From NCBI GenBank assembly GCA_017432615.1, contig JAFRIV010000023.1:47403-111402 (forward strand): 64,000 bases of DNA. Reading direction: 5' to 3'. This document shows, in pieces, positions 43,969-52,567 of this stretch. The translations under genes and the position numbers were made by a program. Position 1 is the first letter of the stretch, and every line of letters begins with the position of its first letter. The notes under the pieces were generated by a model. The model searched no databases, was not told the DNA's origin, and saw only the letters and a list, made by a program, of their open reading frames with translations. The DNA comes from Oscillospiraceae bacterium (GTDB taxonomy: Bacteria > Bacillota > Clostridia > Oscillospirales > Oscillospiraceae).

Positions 43969-44661
43969 ATGAAAAAACCGGAAATCCTCAAGCTCTCTTT
44001 GATAAAATCTCTGCCCATTCTGTGCAGCTATCTCTTTATCGGGACGGCCTATGGCATTCTAATGCAGCAGGCGGGCTTTCCCTGGCTATCCGTGCTGCTT
44101 GCGAGCACGTGTATCTATACAGGCGCGTTACAGTTCGTGCTGACGACACTGATGGCATCCGGAGCGTCCCTGCTTACGATTGCGGTCACCACTTTTTTCA
44201 TGAACAGCCGCCAGACCTTCTATACCCTGACCTTTCTGGACGACATTTCAAAAACAGGTCGGCGCAGACTATTCATGATCCACTCTCTGACGGATGAGAC
44301 CTATGCCGTCAACTGCACGCTTGAGCTCCCTCCGAAGGAGAAGCGCGAGGTCATGTTTTATGTAGCTGCTTTCTCCCATGTCTATTGGATCACGGGCTCG
44401 CTGCTCGGTGCCGTTGTCGGGCAGCTGCTTCCTTTTTCCACAGACGGGATCGACTTTTGTATGACCGCACTCTTTGTCACTATTTTCCTCGACCAATGGG
44501 AGAAATCGAATCGGCACTTCCCGGCGCTGCTCGGGCTCACGGTCGGGATCGTGTGTCTGCTGATCTTCGGCGAAGGGCAGTTCATGCTGCCGGCCCTGCT
44601 TCTGGTCTCGGCTGCGCTGGTCTATGACAACAGCCGCAGCAGGAAGGAGGAGAAAGCATGA
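43969..44661 (+). CDS. azlC: AzlC family branched-chain amino acid exporter, large subunit
   Basis: A 230-residue membrane protein of the AzlC family, with the family-typical LPILCSYLFIGTAYGILMQQAGF, ALQFVLTTLMASGAS and FFMNSRQTFYTLTF. AzlC and AzlD together export branched-chain amino acids or analogues. The start at 43969 follows GGAAGGAAAAC; the reading frame upstream lacks a site. It overlaps azlD by 4 nt. A terminator follows azlD. Confidence 0.92.
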   Translation: MKKPEILKLSLIKSLPILCSYLFIGTAYGILMQQAGFPWLSVLLASTCIYTGALQFVLTTLMASGASLLTIAVTTFFMNSRQTFYTLTFLDDISKTGRRRLFMIHSLTDETYAVNCTLELPPKEKREVMFYVAAFSHVYWITGSLLGAVVGQLLPFSTDGIDFCMTALFVTIFLDQWEKSNRHFPALLGLTVGIVCLLIFGEGQFMLPALLLVSAALVYDNSRSRKEEKA

Positions 44662-44978
44662 GTCTCTATGTTATTCTGGCCATTTTCATTGCGGCAGTTG
44701 TGACCTTTTCGCTTCGTGCCCTCCCTTTCCTGCTCTTTTCCGGCAACCGGAAGATGCCGGATTGGCTCTCGCGTCTCGGGGCTGTGCTGCCATCGGCCAT
44801 CATGGCGGTACTGATCGTCTATTGCCTCAAGGGTGTAAAGTCTGATATGATCGGAACAGGCGTCCCCTCAGCTATCGCTGTGCTCGTCGTCGCACTCAGC
44901 TACAAGTGGAAGCACAATACCTTCCTGAGCATCCTTTTCGGGACGGCCGTCTATATGCTTCTGCTCCGGATTCTCTGA
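44658..44978 (+). CDS. azlD: AzlD family branched-chain amino acid exporter, small subunit
   Basis: A 106-residue, four-helix protein with the AzlD pattern ALPFLLFSGNRKMPDWLSRLG and LPSAIMAVLIVYCLKG. It works with AzlC as a two-component exporter. The start overlaps the azlC stop (ATGA) behind GGAGGAGAAAGC. Confidence 0.92.
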   Translation: MSLYVILAIFIAAVVTFSLRALPFLLFSGNRKMPDWLSRLGAVLPSAIMAVLIVYCLKGVKSDMIGTGVPSAIAVLVVALSYKWKHNTFLSILFGTAVYMLLLRIL

Positions 44979-45011
44979 GCAACGAGGATTTCAACATATT
45001 CCGATCAGCCA

Positions 45012-45046
45012 CAGCCTTGGACGAATTACCTGAGGCTGTTTTTTAT
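45012..45046 (+). terminator. azlCD terminator
   Basis: CAGCCT (45012-45017) pairs with AGGCTG (45033-45038), followed by TTTTTTATT. Confidence 0.65.
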
Positions 45047-45568
45047 TCCGAACAGACCGTCAGGTATGATAAATATAACGGACAAAAACGCTCTAAAATA
45101 TTTACTGCCAAAAATCGTGGTGCAACCGGTTTTCCCTGTGGCAGGGATTGAACGATTACACGGTTTATCGTGTGCCTGTATATACTCGACCTCCGAACGT
45201 ACGATTATCACCGGCTGGAAAAGAGCAAAACAGAGTTGCCGGAAGGCATAAAAAATCAGGCCACTTCGGAAAAGTGCCTGATTTCAAAGGCTTTTCAGCC
45301 TGTATACGCTTTCATGTGATTGTATCAATTCGCTGTATAAATTTTCCCATTGAGAGGCTTTTTGATACCATCACATTTTGCATCCTGAAAGGCCGATTCT
45401 GCACCCTTCAGGGTGTACCTATGATTGATAGCGCGCCCATGGATCATCGTCAGGGTCCGGAACTCTTTTATTATTGATGCATTTTGGCGGTACCCTGTTA
45501 TCTATATCGAGAGATAGCTTCGCAGGCACATTTTCAATGTGCAAATCAGCTATTAGCCTGCAGATTGC
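45047..45568. other. Gene-poor stretch after azlCD
   Basis: I see no supported gene. It holds a terminator-like hairpin at about 45251-45282 (AAATCAGG...CCTGATTT with a CACTT/AAGTG inner stem) and a small hairpin GCACATTTTCAATGTGC near 45527-45543. The rest may be decayed coding sequence that I cannot identify. Confidence 0.4.
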
Positions 45569-46411
45569 TTAATGCTTCGGCTGATATTGCCTTACGCCGA
45601 TGTCCGTGCCGTCGTCGCTGTCAGCAAGATCCCACTTGTTCTGCCAGACCGCTTCGATCTTCTCCCTGACAGCCGGGCGGATCAGCCAAAGCCCCACAGC
45701 ACTCATCGAGAGGTCGACGATGCACGAGATGATGACGGCGGCTGTGACGCCCATATTCGCCATCTCACCGTTTTGAAGGGCAGGATTCGTGACAAAATAC
45801 ATCCAGTCGATCAAAAAATGCATGGCAACGGTGACCATAATACTGCCGGTTCTCAGGAATACCGCGGCGTAAAGCAAGCCGCTGCCTATGGTTGCGACAG
45901 CCTGTACGATCCCTATGACGTTGCCCCCCTTGGCGTTGCCCAGGTGCGACAAGGCGAAAACGACGGAAGTAACAAGGGCTGTGATGAGAATTCTGTTTCT
46001 TCCCCTGAGGTATCGCATGCCGATCGGAACGGCGAGTCCCCTGAACATGGCCTCCTCGCCGAAGCCCGCGGAGAGCGCCATGACGACACTCAGTGCCGTT
46101 GCGCGGAAAAACAGGCCGTGATCCATTACATTCAGCAGCCAGGACAGGAGTAACTGGATCAGAAACGGAACGCAGAGCAAGCCAATTTCCCGAAGCGGAA
46201 CCTCTGCCCGGAAGACGCCCTTGAACGCCGGGGCAAACCACCACTTTTGTGCCAGCATACACAGGATTCCCGCGGCGCTGATAAGCAGATACTGGACAAG
46301 CTCGGAGGAACTGAAGCTTGCGGCCAGAGCGCAGACAAGAGATGTCGCGGCAATCGAGAGCAGCATGGAGAGCAGGGGAAGCTTTTCACTCAGAGCATGA
46401 TTTCTTTTCAT
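45569..46411 (-). CDS. CPBP family intramembrane metalloprotease
   Basis: A 280-residue protein with about eight hydrophobic segments. The CPBP (Abi) motifs are present: GFGEEAMFRGLAVP (the EExxxR motif), ALSHLGNAKGG (His) and AMHFLIDWMYF (HxxxD). Members act as CAAX-like proteases or bacteriocin self-immunity proteins. It lies 40 nt downstream of a second membrane protease homologue in the same direction, hinting at a joint role. No bacteriocin gene is seen nearby. Confidence 0.85.
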   Translation of the reverse strand: MKRNHALSEKLPLLSMLLSIAATSLVCALAASFSSSELVQYLLISAAGILCMLAQKWWFAPAFKGVFRAEVPLREIGLLCVPFLIQLLLSWLLNVMDHGLFFRATALSVVMALSAGFGEEAMFRGLAVPIGMRYLRGRNRILITALVTSVVFALSHLGNAKGGNVIGIVQAVATIGSGLLYAAVFLRTGSIMVTVAMHFLIDWMYFVTNPALQNGEMANMGVTAAVIISCIVDLSMSAVGLWLIRPAVREKIEAVWQNKWDLADSDDGTDIGVRQYQPKH

Positions 46412-46451
46412 AACGCGCCTTTCATTTTTTTCTGCCGGAAACGGGGAGGGT

Positions 46452-47225
46452 TTACGCTGCGGGCTCTGCCGCGGATATACGCATGCCGCAGAACTTCTCC
46501 GTGTTCTTCCTGAACCGGATCAGAACGACGAGCTCAAAAATCAGCAGGCTTACATAGCCTCCAAGCGCTATCACGATGCCGCTCATCTCTCCGGCCATCA
46601 GCTTGCTGTTGAAGATCGTGCAGGCGTCAAACAATGTGTGGACGCCCACCGGGATCAGAACCGCCAGCACGCAGTCCAGAGCCGGAGAGCCCTTCCCTGT
46701 CAGCCTGTTGAATCTGGCTCTGCCCAGAAACTCGCCCATGAGCATGTTGAATGTCATGTGCGCCGGAACCGAGATCATTCTTCCGACGAATGCAACGTAA
46801 TCAGCGGCGCTTGATTCGGCGCCGGAGTTGCCGTAATAGAATTCCTCCACTACAGCAAAGCCAAAGCCGACAGCCGCGCCAATCAGGACGTATTCATAGA
46901 CGTTTTTGACCCTGGACTTCAGGATTACAAGCGCAAGGAGAATCATAAGCAGCTTTGCAATTTCTTCCGTCCCGCCGGCCATGAGGAAGGAATGCAGCAG
47001 CGAGCCGCCGAAACCTGTGTTTCCCGCCGTCATATTCGCCATGCCCCCGAGAGACTTGGCAAGCAGAACGGTAACAAGCACCCCGATAAACATAGAGACG
47101 ACGCCGAGCGCGAGCGGGAGCAGAGCCTGAAACGCTCCGATCCGCTCCGGGGTTTCTCTTTTGATCATGCGCCAATACAGGAAACCCAGAATAACGATTG
47201 TGAGTACCGCAGATAATATATCCAT
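46452..47225 (-). CDS. PrsW family intramembrane protease homologue
   Basis: A 257-residue polytopic protein with the PrsW motif set: GGTEEIAKLLMILL, GFGFAVVEEFYYG, MISVPAHMTFNMLMGEFLG (His) and VGVHTLFDA (HxxxD). PrsW proteases cut membrane anti-sigma factors; other members are of unknown role. The start follows AGGAGGATATAATAT. It forms a probable two-gene unit with the CPBP gene. Confidence 0.82.
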   Translation of the reverse strand: MDILSAVLTIVILGFLYWRMIKRETPERIGAFQALLPLALGVVSMFIGVLVTVLLAKSLGGMANMTAGNTGFGGSLLHSFLMAGGTEEIAKLLMILLALVILKSRVKNVYEYVLIGAAVGFGFAVVEEFYYGNSGAESSAADYVAFVGRMISVPAHMTFNMLMGEFLGRARFNRLTGKGSPALDCVLAVLIPVGVHTLFDACTIFNSKLMAGEMSGIVIALGGYVSLLIFELVVLIRFRKNTEKFCGMRISAAEPAA

Positions 47226-47636
47226 ATATTATATCCTCCTCAGAATAAATCTATAATATTATAATTATAAATGGAACTGCGTTGAAAAGCAACAAGTATT
47301 ATCGGTCCAGTTTCAAAAGCGGCAATCTTTCATCTGAGTGCGTACTTCTTCTGCTGATGGATGCTCTATTATAAGTTGGGCGTTTAATATAACCAAACCA
47401 ATGTTCCGGAAAATACTATGTTGAATTATAATCTTATGCTCTGTTTTCGTCAAGGAAACAGAACAGCCCCGCCATTACACATCCGGCAGGGCTGCTTTGT
47501 TTTGCTCAGGCTTCGATCTCCATTCCGCAGGTCATGGTGAAGGTGATCCGATCCTTGGCGTGGACCGTCATGTCTTCCCGCAACCCATCAGGCAATTATT
47601 CATAATTGATCGGGTGGTCGAGTGTAAATCATTGTT
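47226..47636. other. Gap of 411 nt without a supported gene
   Basis: It is AT-rich near 47230-47460, then has a terminator-like hairpin at about 47470-47492 (CAGCCCCGCC...GGCAGGGCTG then CTTTGTTTTG). At 47505-47570 the minus strand reads KDRITFTMTCGMEIEA and stop, which resembles a short 3' gene remnant (a similar DRLTCGMEIE-stop lies near 43797-43830). No start or ribosome site is present. Confidence 0.4.
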
Positions 47637-48266
47637 TCAATCAAAAATCTGCCCCGGGAGTTTCAGCTTTTCCTTGGGCGGAAATGCCTTGTCGAATTCC
47701 TCCACGTCCGCATCATCTACGTAATAGCCCTGAGGCGTCTGATAAACGCCTGTGATCCCGTCAAGATATCCGGGTATCAGTTCTTTGCAGAGGAAGAAAG
47801 AATCATCCGCGCCCTCCGGCAGATCGTGATAGCGGATACCGAAGTTCCTGGCATAAGTAAAGCCGCAATGTCCGTAAAAGCCGATGTTGCCCTCGAAGAG
47901 CACCGCGCCAAAGCCCTTGTCGGTTGCCTTTTCAAGGCAGTAGTCCAGCAGCTTCTTGCCGTAGCCCCGGCGCTTGAGCTCCGGGGTGATGCCGATGGGG
48001 CCCATGGTCAGCACGGGGATCACCCGGCCGTCGTCGGCATTGATGACGGTACGCATGAACATGTTCTGCCCGATCAGTTCACCGTCTTTTTCCATTACAA
48101 AATCCAGATCCTTCACAAAAGCCGGATCATCCCGGAGCACATGGATCACAAAGTGCTCGCTGCAGCCCGGGCGGTATACATTCCAGAATGATTCTCGGAC
48201 AAGGTTTTCAACTTTTCTGTATTCATCCTTCTTTTCCGGACGAATGAAATAATTATTTGTACTCAT
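47637..48266 (-). CDS. GNAT family N-acetyltransferase
   Basis: A 209-residue acetyltransferase. The acetyl-CoA block is GPIGITPELKRRGYGKKLLDY (RRGYGK loop), and the C-terminus carries GFGAVLFEGNIGFYGHCGFTYA, typical of the YhbS-like group. The start follows GAGGTAAAAACA. A fragment of a sister gene lies at 41351. It is the probable neighbour of an XRE regulator gene upstream (5 nt gap), so they may be co-transcribed. Substrate unknown. Confidence 0.85.
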   Translation of the reverse strand: MSTNNYFIRPEKKDEYRKVENLVRESFWNVYRPGCSEHFVIHVLRDDPAFVKDLDFVMEKDGELIGQNMFMRTVINADDGRVIPVLTMGPIGITPELKRRGYGKKLLDYCLEKATDKGFGAVLFEGNIGFYGHCGFTYARNFGIRYHDLPEGADDSFFLCKELIPGYLDGITGVYQTPQGYYVDDADVEEFDKAFPPKEKLKLPGQIFD

Positions 48267-48271
48267 TGTTT

Positions 48272-48874
48272 TTACCTCAATTTCATCATTACCAGTGTTT
48301 TGATTACCAACAGCGCGAAACTGAAGATCCCGGCATAGGGTTGTCTTGCCGCAATAAAAACGGCAACGGCCAAAACGGACAGCACCATGCCCGTGACAAG
48401 GCGGTGCCTGTTCCAGACCGGTCGGTCAAAATGAATCAGGATCAAACCGCAAAGGCCGTTTAAGGCTGAAAGCACGATCACCGCCAAAAAGACGATCCTC
48501 ACCCAGGAATGGACGCCGGTCAGCCCGAACAGGCTTACCGCTGCCGGGGAAGCTTTTCCGTTTCCAAACACCGGCAAAAACAGCAGAAACACCGTAAGGA
48601 AGTCCAGCGTATTGCATATGAAAGAGAGTGTCCTTCCGGCAAAAGCCTGCTTTTCCTCCTCCGCAGCAGAGAGGATCTCCTCCGGGCAGATCAGTTCGTC
48701 GATCGTCACGGAGAAATAACGAGATATTTCTTTTAATGAGTCGATGCTGGGATACCCTCTGCCAGATTCCCATTTGGAGATAGCTGTTCTGGAAACGAAC
48801 AGTTTCTCGGCAAGTTCTTCCTGGGTAAGCCCCTTGCCCTTTCGTAACTCCTGCAGTTTTTCATTGAATTCCAT
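48272..48874 (-). CDS. XRE regulator with C-terminal membrane domain
   Basis: A 200-residue protein. An N-terminal Cro/C1 HTH (LTQEELAEKLFVSRTAISKWESGRG) is followed by DELICPEE and then four hydrophobic segments. Membrane-bound XRE regulators of this layout are frequent in Clostridia. The start at 48874 follows GGGAGGACAGGA. It overlaps the end of the PAP2 gene upstream by 14 nt. Signal and targets are unknown. Confidence 0.85.
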   Translation of the reverse strand: MEFNEKLQELRKGKGLTQEELAEKLFVSRTAISKWESGRGYPSIDSLKEISRYFSVTIDELICPEEILSAAEEEKQAFAGRTLSFICNTLDFLTVFLLFLPVFGNGKASPAAVSLFGLTGVHSWVRIVFLAVIVLSALNGLCGLILIHFDRPVWNRHRLVTGMVLSVLAVAVFIAARQPYAGIFSFALLVIKTLVMMKLR

Positions 48875-49541
48875 TCCTGTCCTCCCTGCGGCGATCCGCC
48901 GCATCGACAGCATATCGGTAGAGCAAAAACAGTCCCGTGCTCAGGAAAACAGCGCCGATAATATCCGTTGCCCAATGAACGCCCGAGATCAGTCTCCCGA
49001 TCACCATAAACGCTGAAAATGCGAAGATAAAACTGCCGGTACCGTTTCGAACAAGTGAGTTATTCGTTCTTCGGCCGATCTGGAACATCATTGTCGGCAT
49101 CACACTCAGAACCAGAAGTGTCGTAGATGAGGGATAAGATGCCTCCAAAACTCCGTTGATCAAAACCGGCCTGTAGTTGATCGGGATCATCTCAAAGGCC
49201 AGATAGGCGAGAATCACAAGAATATAATACAGGCCCAGAAGAATAATGTCCGGATCGACCCGGAGAAGATTCCTCCTCCGGATGAGTTGAAAGACACCGA
49301 CCATCCCAAAGCCCAGGCAGACGGCAATGGGGACAAGGCCCAGCCAATCTGTAATCGTATATAGGGTCATATGAACGCCTGTTCGTTTATGAAACCAAAG
49401 GTTGAACGCTGCAAAGCCGACCCTTGTTCGGTTCGGGCCAACTACCTGTACATCCACACATCGAATCAGTACCGTCCACAGCAGGAATACAAACAGAAAA
49501 CCAATTCCTGCCCGCAAATACGTCTTTTCATTTCGCTTCAT
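48861..49541 (-). CDS. PAP2 family membrane phosphatase
   Basis: A 226-residue protein with six hydrophobic segments. The phosphatase motifs are partly altered: YPSSTT stands for the usual PSGH motif, in which the catalytic His is replaced, and GRLISGVHWATDIIG matches the third motif SRxxxGxHxxxD. The first motif KxxxxxxRP appears as INYRPVL. Loss of the PSGH His makes classic activity uncertain. The start at 49541 follows GGAGTGAAT; a GTG two codons upstream overlaps that site. Confidence 0.75.
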   Translation of the reverse strand: MKRNEKTYLRAGIGFLFVFLLWTVLIRCVDVQVVGPNRTRVGFAAFNLWFHKRTGVHMTLYTITDWLGLVPIAVCLGFGMVGVFQLIRRRNLLRVDPDIILLGLYYILVILAYLAFEMIPINYRPVLINGVLEASYPSSTTLLVLSVMPTMMFQIGRRTNNSLVRNGTGSFIFAFSAFMVIGRLISGVHWATDIIGAVFLSTGLFLLYRYAVDAADRRREDRNGIQ

Positions 49542-49621
49542 ATTCACTCCGCCCTTTCTGTCTGCACATCTGACGGAATGAATGGTACCGAGTGTCTATG
49601 AATTCCACAAGAAACGGTCTT

Positions 49622-49834
49622 TCACATCCGTGATACGAAGCGTGTCATGCCTGATTCAGCGATGATACTGGGAATCCTTCCGGAATCGCAGCTGCAGTCG
49701 CAACCATACAGACAACAGCGGCACTGTACTTCTTTTTCATAAAAGAAGAGCATACCAACCGGTCCGCTTGCTATGCCCACAACGCATATGATCAGCAAGG
49801 CAAAGCACATTGCGACCCCTTCCAATACAGCCAT
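49622..49834 (-). CDS. Small single-helix membrane protein, possibly frameshifted
   Basis: A 70-residue reading frame: one N-terminal membrane segment (CFALLIICVVGIASGPVGMLFF) then YEKEVQ. The rest (CRCCLYGCDCSCDSG onward) is Cys-rich and unlike a normal cytoplasmic tail. Small clostridial proteins that start this way usually continue with a charged helix, so a frameshift after EKEVQ is likely. It follows AAGGACTGACA. Function unknown. Confidence 0.5.
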   Translation of the reverse strand: MAVLEGVAMCFALLIICVVGIASGPVGMLFFYEKEVQCRCCLYGCDCSCDSGRIPSIIAESGMTRFVSRM

Positions 49835-50165
49835 TGTCAGTCCTTATATTCCTTCCTCCCAGCAGTTCTGTAAGCTGGAATTTAACCATATGAAAGTTCA
49901 ATCTCATCAAGCCCATCGGTGATTGCGTGAATTCTGTCTGTCTCCTGAAATCCCAGTTTATCGAGATGGAGTATACCATAAATCCCCGGCTTTCGGTAGA
50001 TACTTTGTTTTGCGGCAGATCATTCTATCAAATCAGCCTGCATGATTTCGCAATTGCAGTACAAAATACACAAAACTCCGAAAAGAGAGTTTTGTGTATT
50101 CTGTACGCGTTTTTAGAAGCAATAATTATTTTTGCACGGGGCAAAACTTATTTTTATATGTACGT
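49835..50165. other. Intergenic region containing hairpin repeat D
   Basis: I see no gene. The main content is the hairpin repeat at 50059-50106; the rest is unremarkable AT-rich sequence between the small membrane protein start and the rbsD stop. Confidence 0.5.
50059..50106. repeat. Dispersed hairpin repeat, copy D
   Basis: GTACAAAATACACAAAACTC (50059-50078) pairs with GAGTTTTGTGTATTCTGTAC (50087-50106) with a single mismatch in 20 bp; a GCGTTTTTA tract follows. The left arm is the shared family sequence; the loop CGAAAAGA differs from copies A-C. Confidence 0.8.
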
Positions 50166-50567
50166 TCAGCCAAAAAAGGCACATCCCGCGGTCAGAATAA
50201 TGTTGGGATATGGAGTATCCTCCCCGGTCCGGATAACGAACTTAAGAGTATCCATTCTCTTTTTTAATTCAGCATGCGGGATTTCTTCACGGGGAAGATC
50301 CGGCAGAGCCTTTTCAATATAGTTCAGCAGTGTTTGGTTGTATTGCGTTATTTCCTCTGCGATGATGTAATGTTCTACACATACTTCTTTTAAAACAGCG
50401 TCCATGACCTGCGGGAAAGTAGGGATGCCGTACGTCAAAACAAGATCAACAATCGGAACCCCTTTTGGAATGGGCATTCCGGCGTCTGCAATCATAAAGG
50501 TGTCTTTATGCCCCAGCCCGGCAAGAAAGCCTGCCAATTGAATATTAATTATGCCGTTTTTCTTCAT
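50166..50567 (-). CDS. rbsD: D-ribose pyranase / RbsD-FucU family mutarotase
   Basis: A 133-residue RbsD-family protein that interconverts pyranose forms of ribose or related sugars. MKKNGIINIQLAGFLAGLGHKDTFMIADAGMPIP holds the catalytic His20 and Asp28 of the family, and the C-terminal YPNIILTAGCAFFG matches the family end. It is the last gene of the ABC transporter-phosphatase operon (24 nt after the phosphatase gene). This indicates that a free reducing sugar is formed or imported. Substrate may be ribose or a similar sugar. Confidence 0.92.
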   Translation of the reverse strand: MKKNGIINIQLAGFLAGLGHKDTFMIADAGMPIPKGVPIVDLVLTYGIPTFPQVMDAVLKEVCVEHYIIAEEITQYNQTLLNYIEKALPDLPREEIPHAELKKRMDTLKFVIRTGEDTPYPNIILTAGCAFFG

Positions 50568-50591
50568 AATTCTGCCCTTTCTGCTGCCCGT

Positions 50592-51371
50592 CTATGCGTG
50601 TATCCGCCGCAGCATTTCATCGTGAAGAATGCCGTTTGTTACAAGAATTGTTCCGGAATGCGTGTGGTCAAGGGGAGAGCCATCCCATCTGGTCGCTTTG
50701 CCGCCTGCTTCATTAAGAATTGTCAGGGCAGCGGCATAATCCCAGATGCTGATCAGTTCCGAGAAAAAGACGGAAACCTTTCCGCTGGCAACATAACAGA
50801 TATCCATTGCCGAGCATCCTGAAACCCGATAATCAATACAATCGCGGAATACCTCTTTCAATGGGGCAAAGGTTGCGTTTTCTTCTCGCGGATTGCAGGA
50901 TCCCGTCTCCAGCATAACCATGGTTTGGGAAACAGCGGTATTCTGATTCACCTGTATTCTTTTCCCGTTCCACCAAGCTCCTTTTCCGCGGATTCCGGTA
51001 TAAACTTCATCTCTGTAGGGATTGTATATTACCCCCAGAGAAGGAATTCCGTCAGAAAACAAGCCTATTGATATTACAGACAGCCCTAATTCATAGATGA
51101 AATTATTGGTTCCGTCGATCGGATCCAGTACCCAGACATATCCTTCATCGTATCTGGCATTATGCTTGCTTTCTTCCGAGATTATTTTGGAGCCTGCGAG
51201 GATTTTAGGCAATTCTTCAGAAAGAAAATTACTGATGGCTATATCTGTCGGTGTTACAAAATTTGCCACGCCGTCTTTCTCAATAATTTTAGTATTTTCT
51301 CTGTTTAATACCATTTTCCCGGCTTCTCTTGCCAGATTTACTACTTTTTCCAACAGTTCCTTATTTAACAT
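50592..51371 (-). CDS. Inositol monophosphatase family phosphatase
   Basis: A 259-residue metal-dependent phosphatase. The motifs are complete: VTPTDIAISNFL, the ISEES metal Glu, VLDPIDGTNNFIYELGLS (DPxDGTxNF) and the C-terminal WDYAAALTILNEAGG (WD). The family hydrolyses inositol phosphates, sugar phosphates, fructose-1,6-bisphosphate or PAP. The neighbours (an FbpABC/AfuABC-like importer and RbsD) suggest a sugar phosphate. The start at 51371 is chosen by family alignment (MLNKELLEKV); the ribosome site is weak. Confidence 0.88.
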   Translation of the reverse strand: MLNKELLEKVVNLAREAGKMVLNRENTKIIEKDGVANFVTPTDIAISNFLSEELPKILAGSKIISEESKHNARYDEGYVWVLDPIDGTNNFIYELGLSVISIGLFSDGIPSLGVIYNPYRDEVYTGIRGKGAWWNGKRIQVNQNTAVSQTMVMLETGSCNPREENATFAPLKEVFRDCIDYRVSGCSAMDICYVASGKVSVFFSELISIWDYAAALTILNEAGGKATRWDGSPLDHTHSGTILVTNGILHDEMLRRIHA

Positions 51372-51402
51372 ATCGCACCACTCTACCTTTCCGTTTTGCG
51401 CT

Positions 51403-52530
51403 TTATATTCCGCCTGTCTTTTTTTCTTTTTCAAGGATCCTGACACAATTGGTATTCAATTCCAGAGCTACTTCGTCCCCTACAGCGTACCGCTTCGTGT
51501 TTTGCGGATTGCTGATTTTGACGGCAATTTTACTTTCATCTTTCAGTACGATCTCATAATCCATTTCAGACCCATAATAGGTTGCTTTGACCACTTTTCC
51601 CGGCATTCCTTCCTTGCTGTCTGTGATAACAGCGGATTCGGGATGAAAGGTGACAACACATTCAGAACCAATGGGGAGCCGTTCGCTTCCGGGAGAGGAG
51701 AAATGATACGGTTTCCCCATAATCTCTGCTGTTGCCCCGCCATCATTCCAGGAGACGATCTTCCCGTCAATGAAGTTTGCATGACCGATAAAATTCGCCA
51801 CGAACTGATTCTTTGGATATTCGTAGATTTCCTGAGGGGTTCCGCACTGTTCGATAATGCCGGCACGCATAATGACAATTTTATCGGCAACTGCCATTGC
51901 CTCAGACTGATCGTGTGTCACATACAGACTTGTAATTTTCAATCTCTGTTGTAAATCTCGCAGTTCATCTCTCATCGTGATGCGAAGCTTTGCATCAAGA
52001 TTTGACAAGGGTTCATCAAAAAGCAGCACCTGAGGTTCAATTACAATTGCTCTGGCCAGCGCAACTCTTTGCTGCTGGCCTCCGGATAACTGATTGGGGA
52101 ATCGGTTTTCCATTCCGTTAAGCTGCATCATTTCTATGACTTTATATGTCCTCTGGTGGACTTCTTCCCGGGATAGTCTTTTTACCTGAAGACCATAGGC
52201 AATATTTTCCGCAACAGACATGTGAGGGAATAGAGCATAGCTTTGAAAAACCATAGAAATATTACGCTTATTTGGCGGAATATTGGCAACATTTTTTTCC
52301 CCGAAGAATATATCTCCGCTCGTTGGATATTCAAATCCCGAAATCATTCTTAAGGTCGTGGTTTTTCCGCATCCTGATGGCCCGAGAAGGGTTACGAGCT
52401 CTCCGTCCTGAATATCCAGGCTGATATCGTCTACTGCTTTGAATTCTCCCTTCCCATCGAGAGAAGGGAATATTTTTGTAACATTCCTCAGAACAACGCC
52501 TTTGCTTTTTTTATTGTATTCGTTTTCCAT
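51403..52530 (-). CDS. ABC transporter ATP-binding protein (FbpC/PotA-like)
   Basis: A 375-residue ATPase. Walker A is GPSGCGKTT, the signature LSGGQQQRVALARA and Walker B VLLFDEPLSNLDAK, followed by the switch His in VTHDQSEAM. A C-terminal TOBE-type regulatory domain follows (about 240-375). It powers the two-domain permease next to it. The ATG at 52530 has GAGGA nine nt upstream; an ATG three codons earlier abuts that site. The FbpC/AfuC group handles iron(III), polyamines, phosphonates or sugar phosphates. Confidence 0.93.
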   Translation of the reverse strand: MENEYNKKSKGVVLRNVTKIFPSLDGKGEFKAVDDISLDIQDGELVTLLGPSGCGKTTTLRMISGFEYPTSGDIFFGEKNVANIPPNKRNISMVFQSYALFPHMSVAENIAYGLQVKRLSREEVHQRTYKVIEMMQLNGMENRFPNQLSGGQQQRVALARAIVIEPQVLLFDEPLSNLDAKLRITMRDELRDLQQRLKITSLYVTHDQSEAMAVADKIVIMRAGIIEQCGTPQEIYEYPKNQFVANFIGHANFIDGKIVSWNDGGATAEIMGKPYHFSSPGSERLPIGSECVVTFHPESAVITDSKEGMPGKVVKATYYGSEMDYEIVLKDESKIAVKISNPQNTKRYAVGDEVALELNTNCVRILEKEKKTGGI

Positions 52531-52567
52531 AGAATTCATTCCTCAACAGCCCTTTCCATTCTTTCAC

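Noticed and set aside
45130-45165. A tRNA-like string (GGCAGGGATTGAAC resembling an inverted T-arm)
   Set aside because: The T-arm stem and anticodon arm cannot be formed and the conserved C is missing, so it is not a tRNA gene.
47505-47570. A short minus-strand frame ending TCGMEIEA, similar to one near 43797-43830 ending TCGMEIE
   Set aside because: Probably two decayed 3' gene ends; too short to name, with no start or ribosome site.
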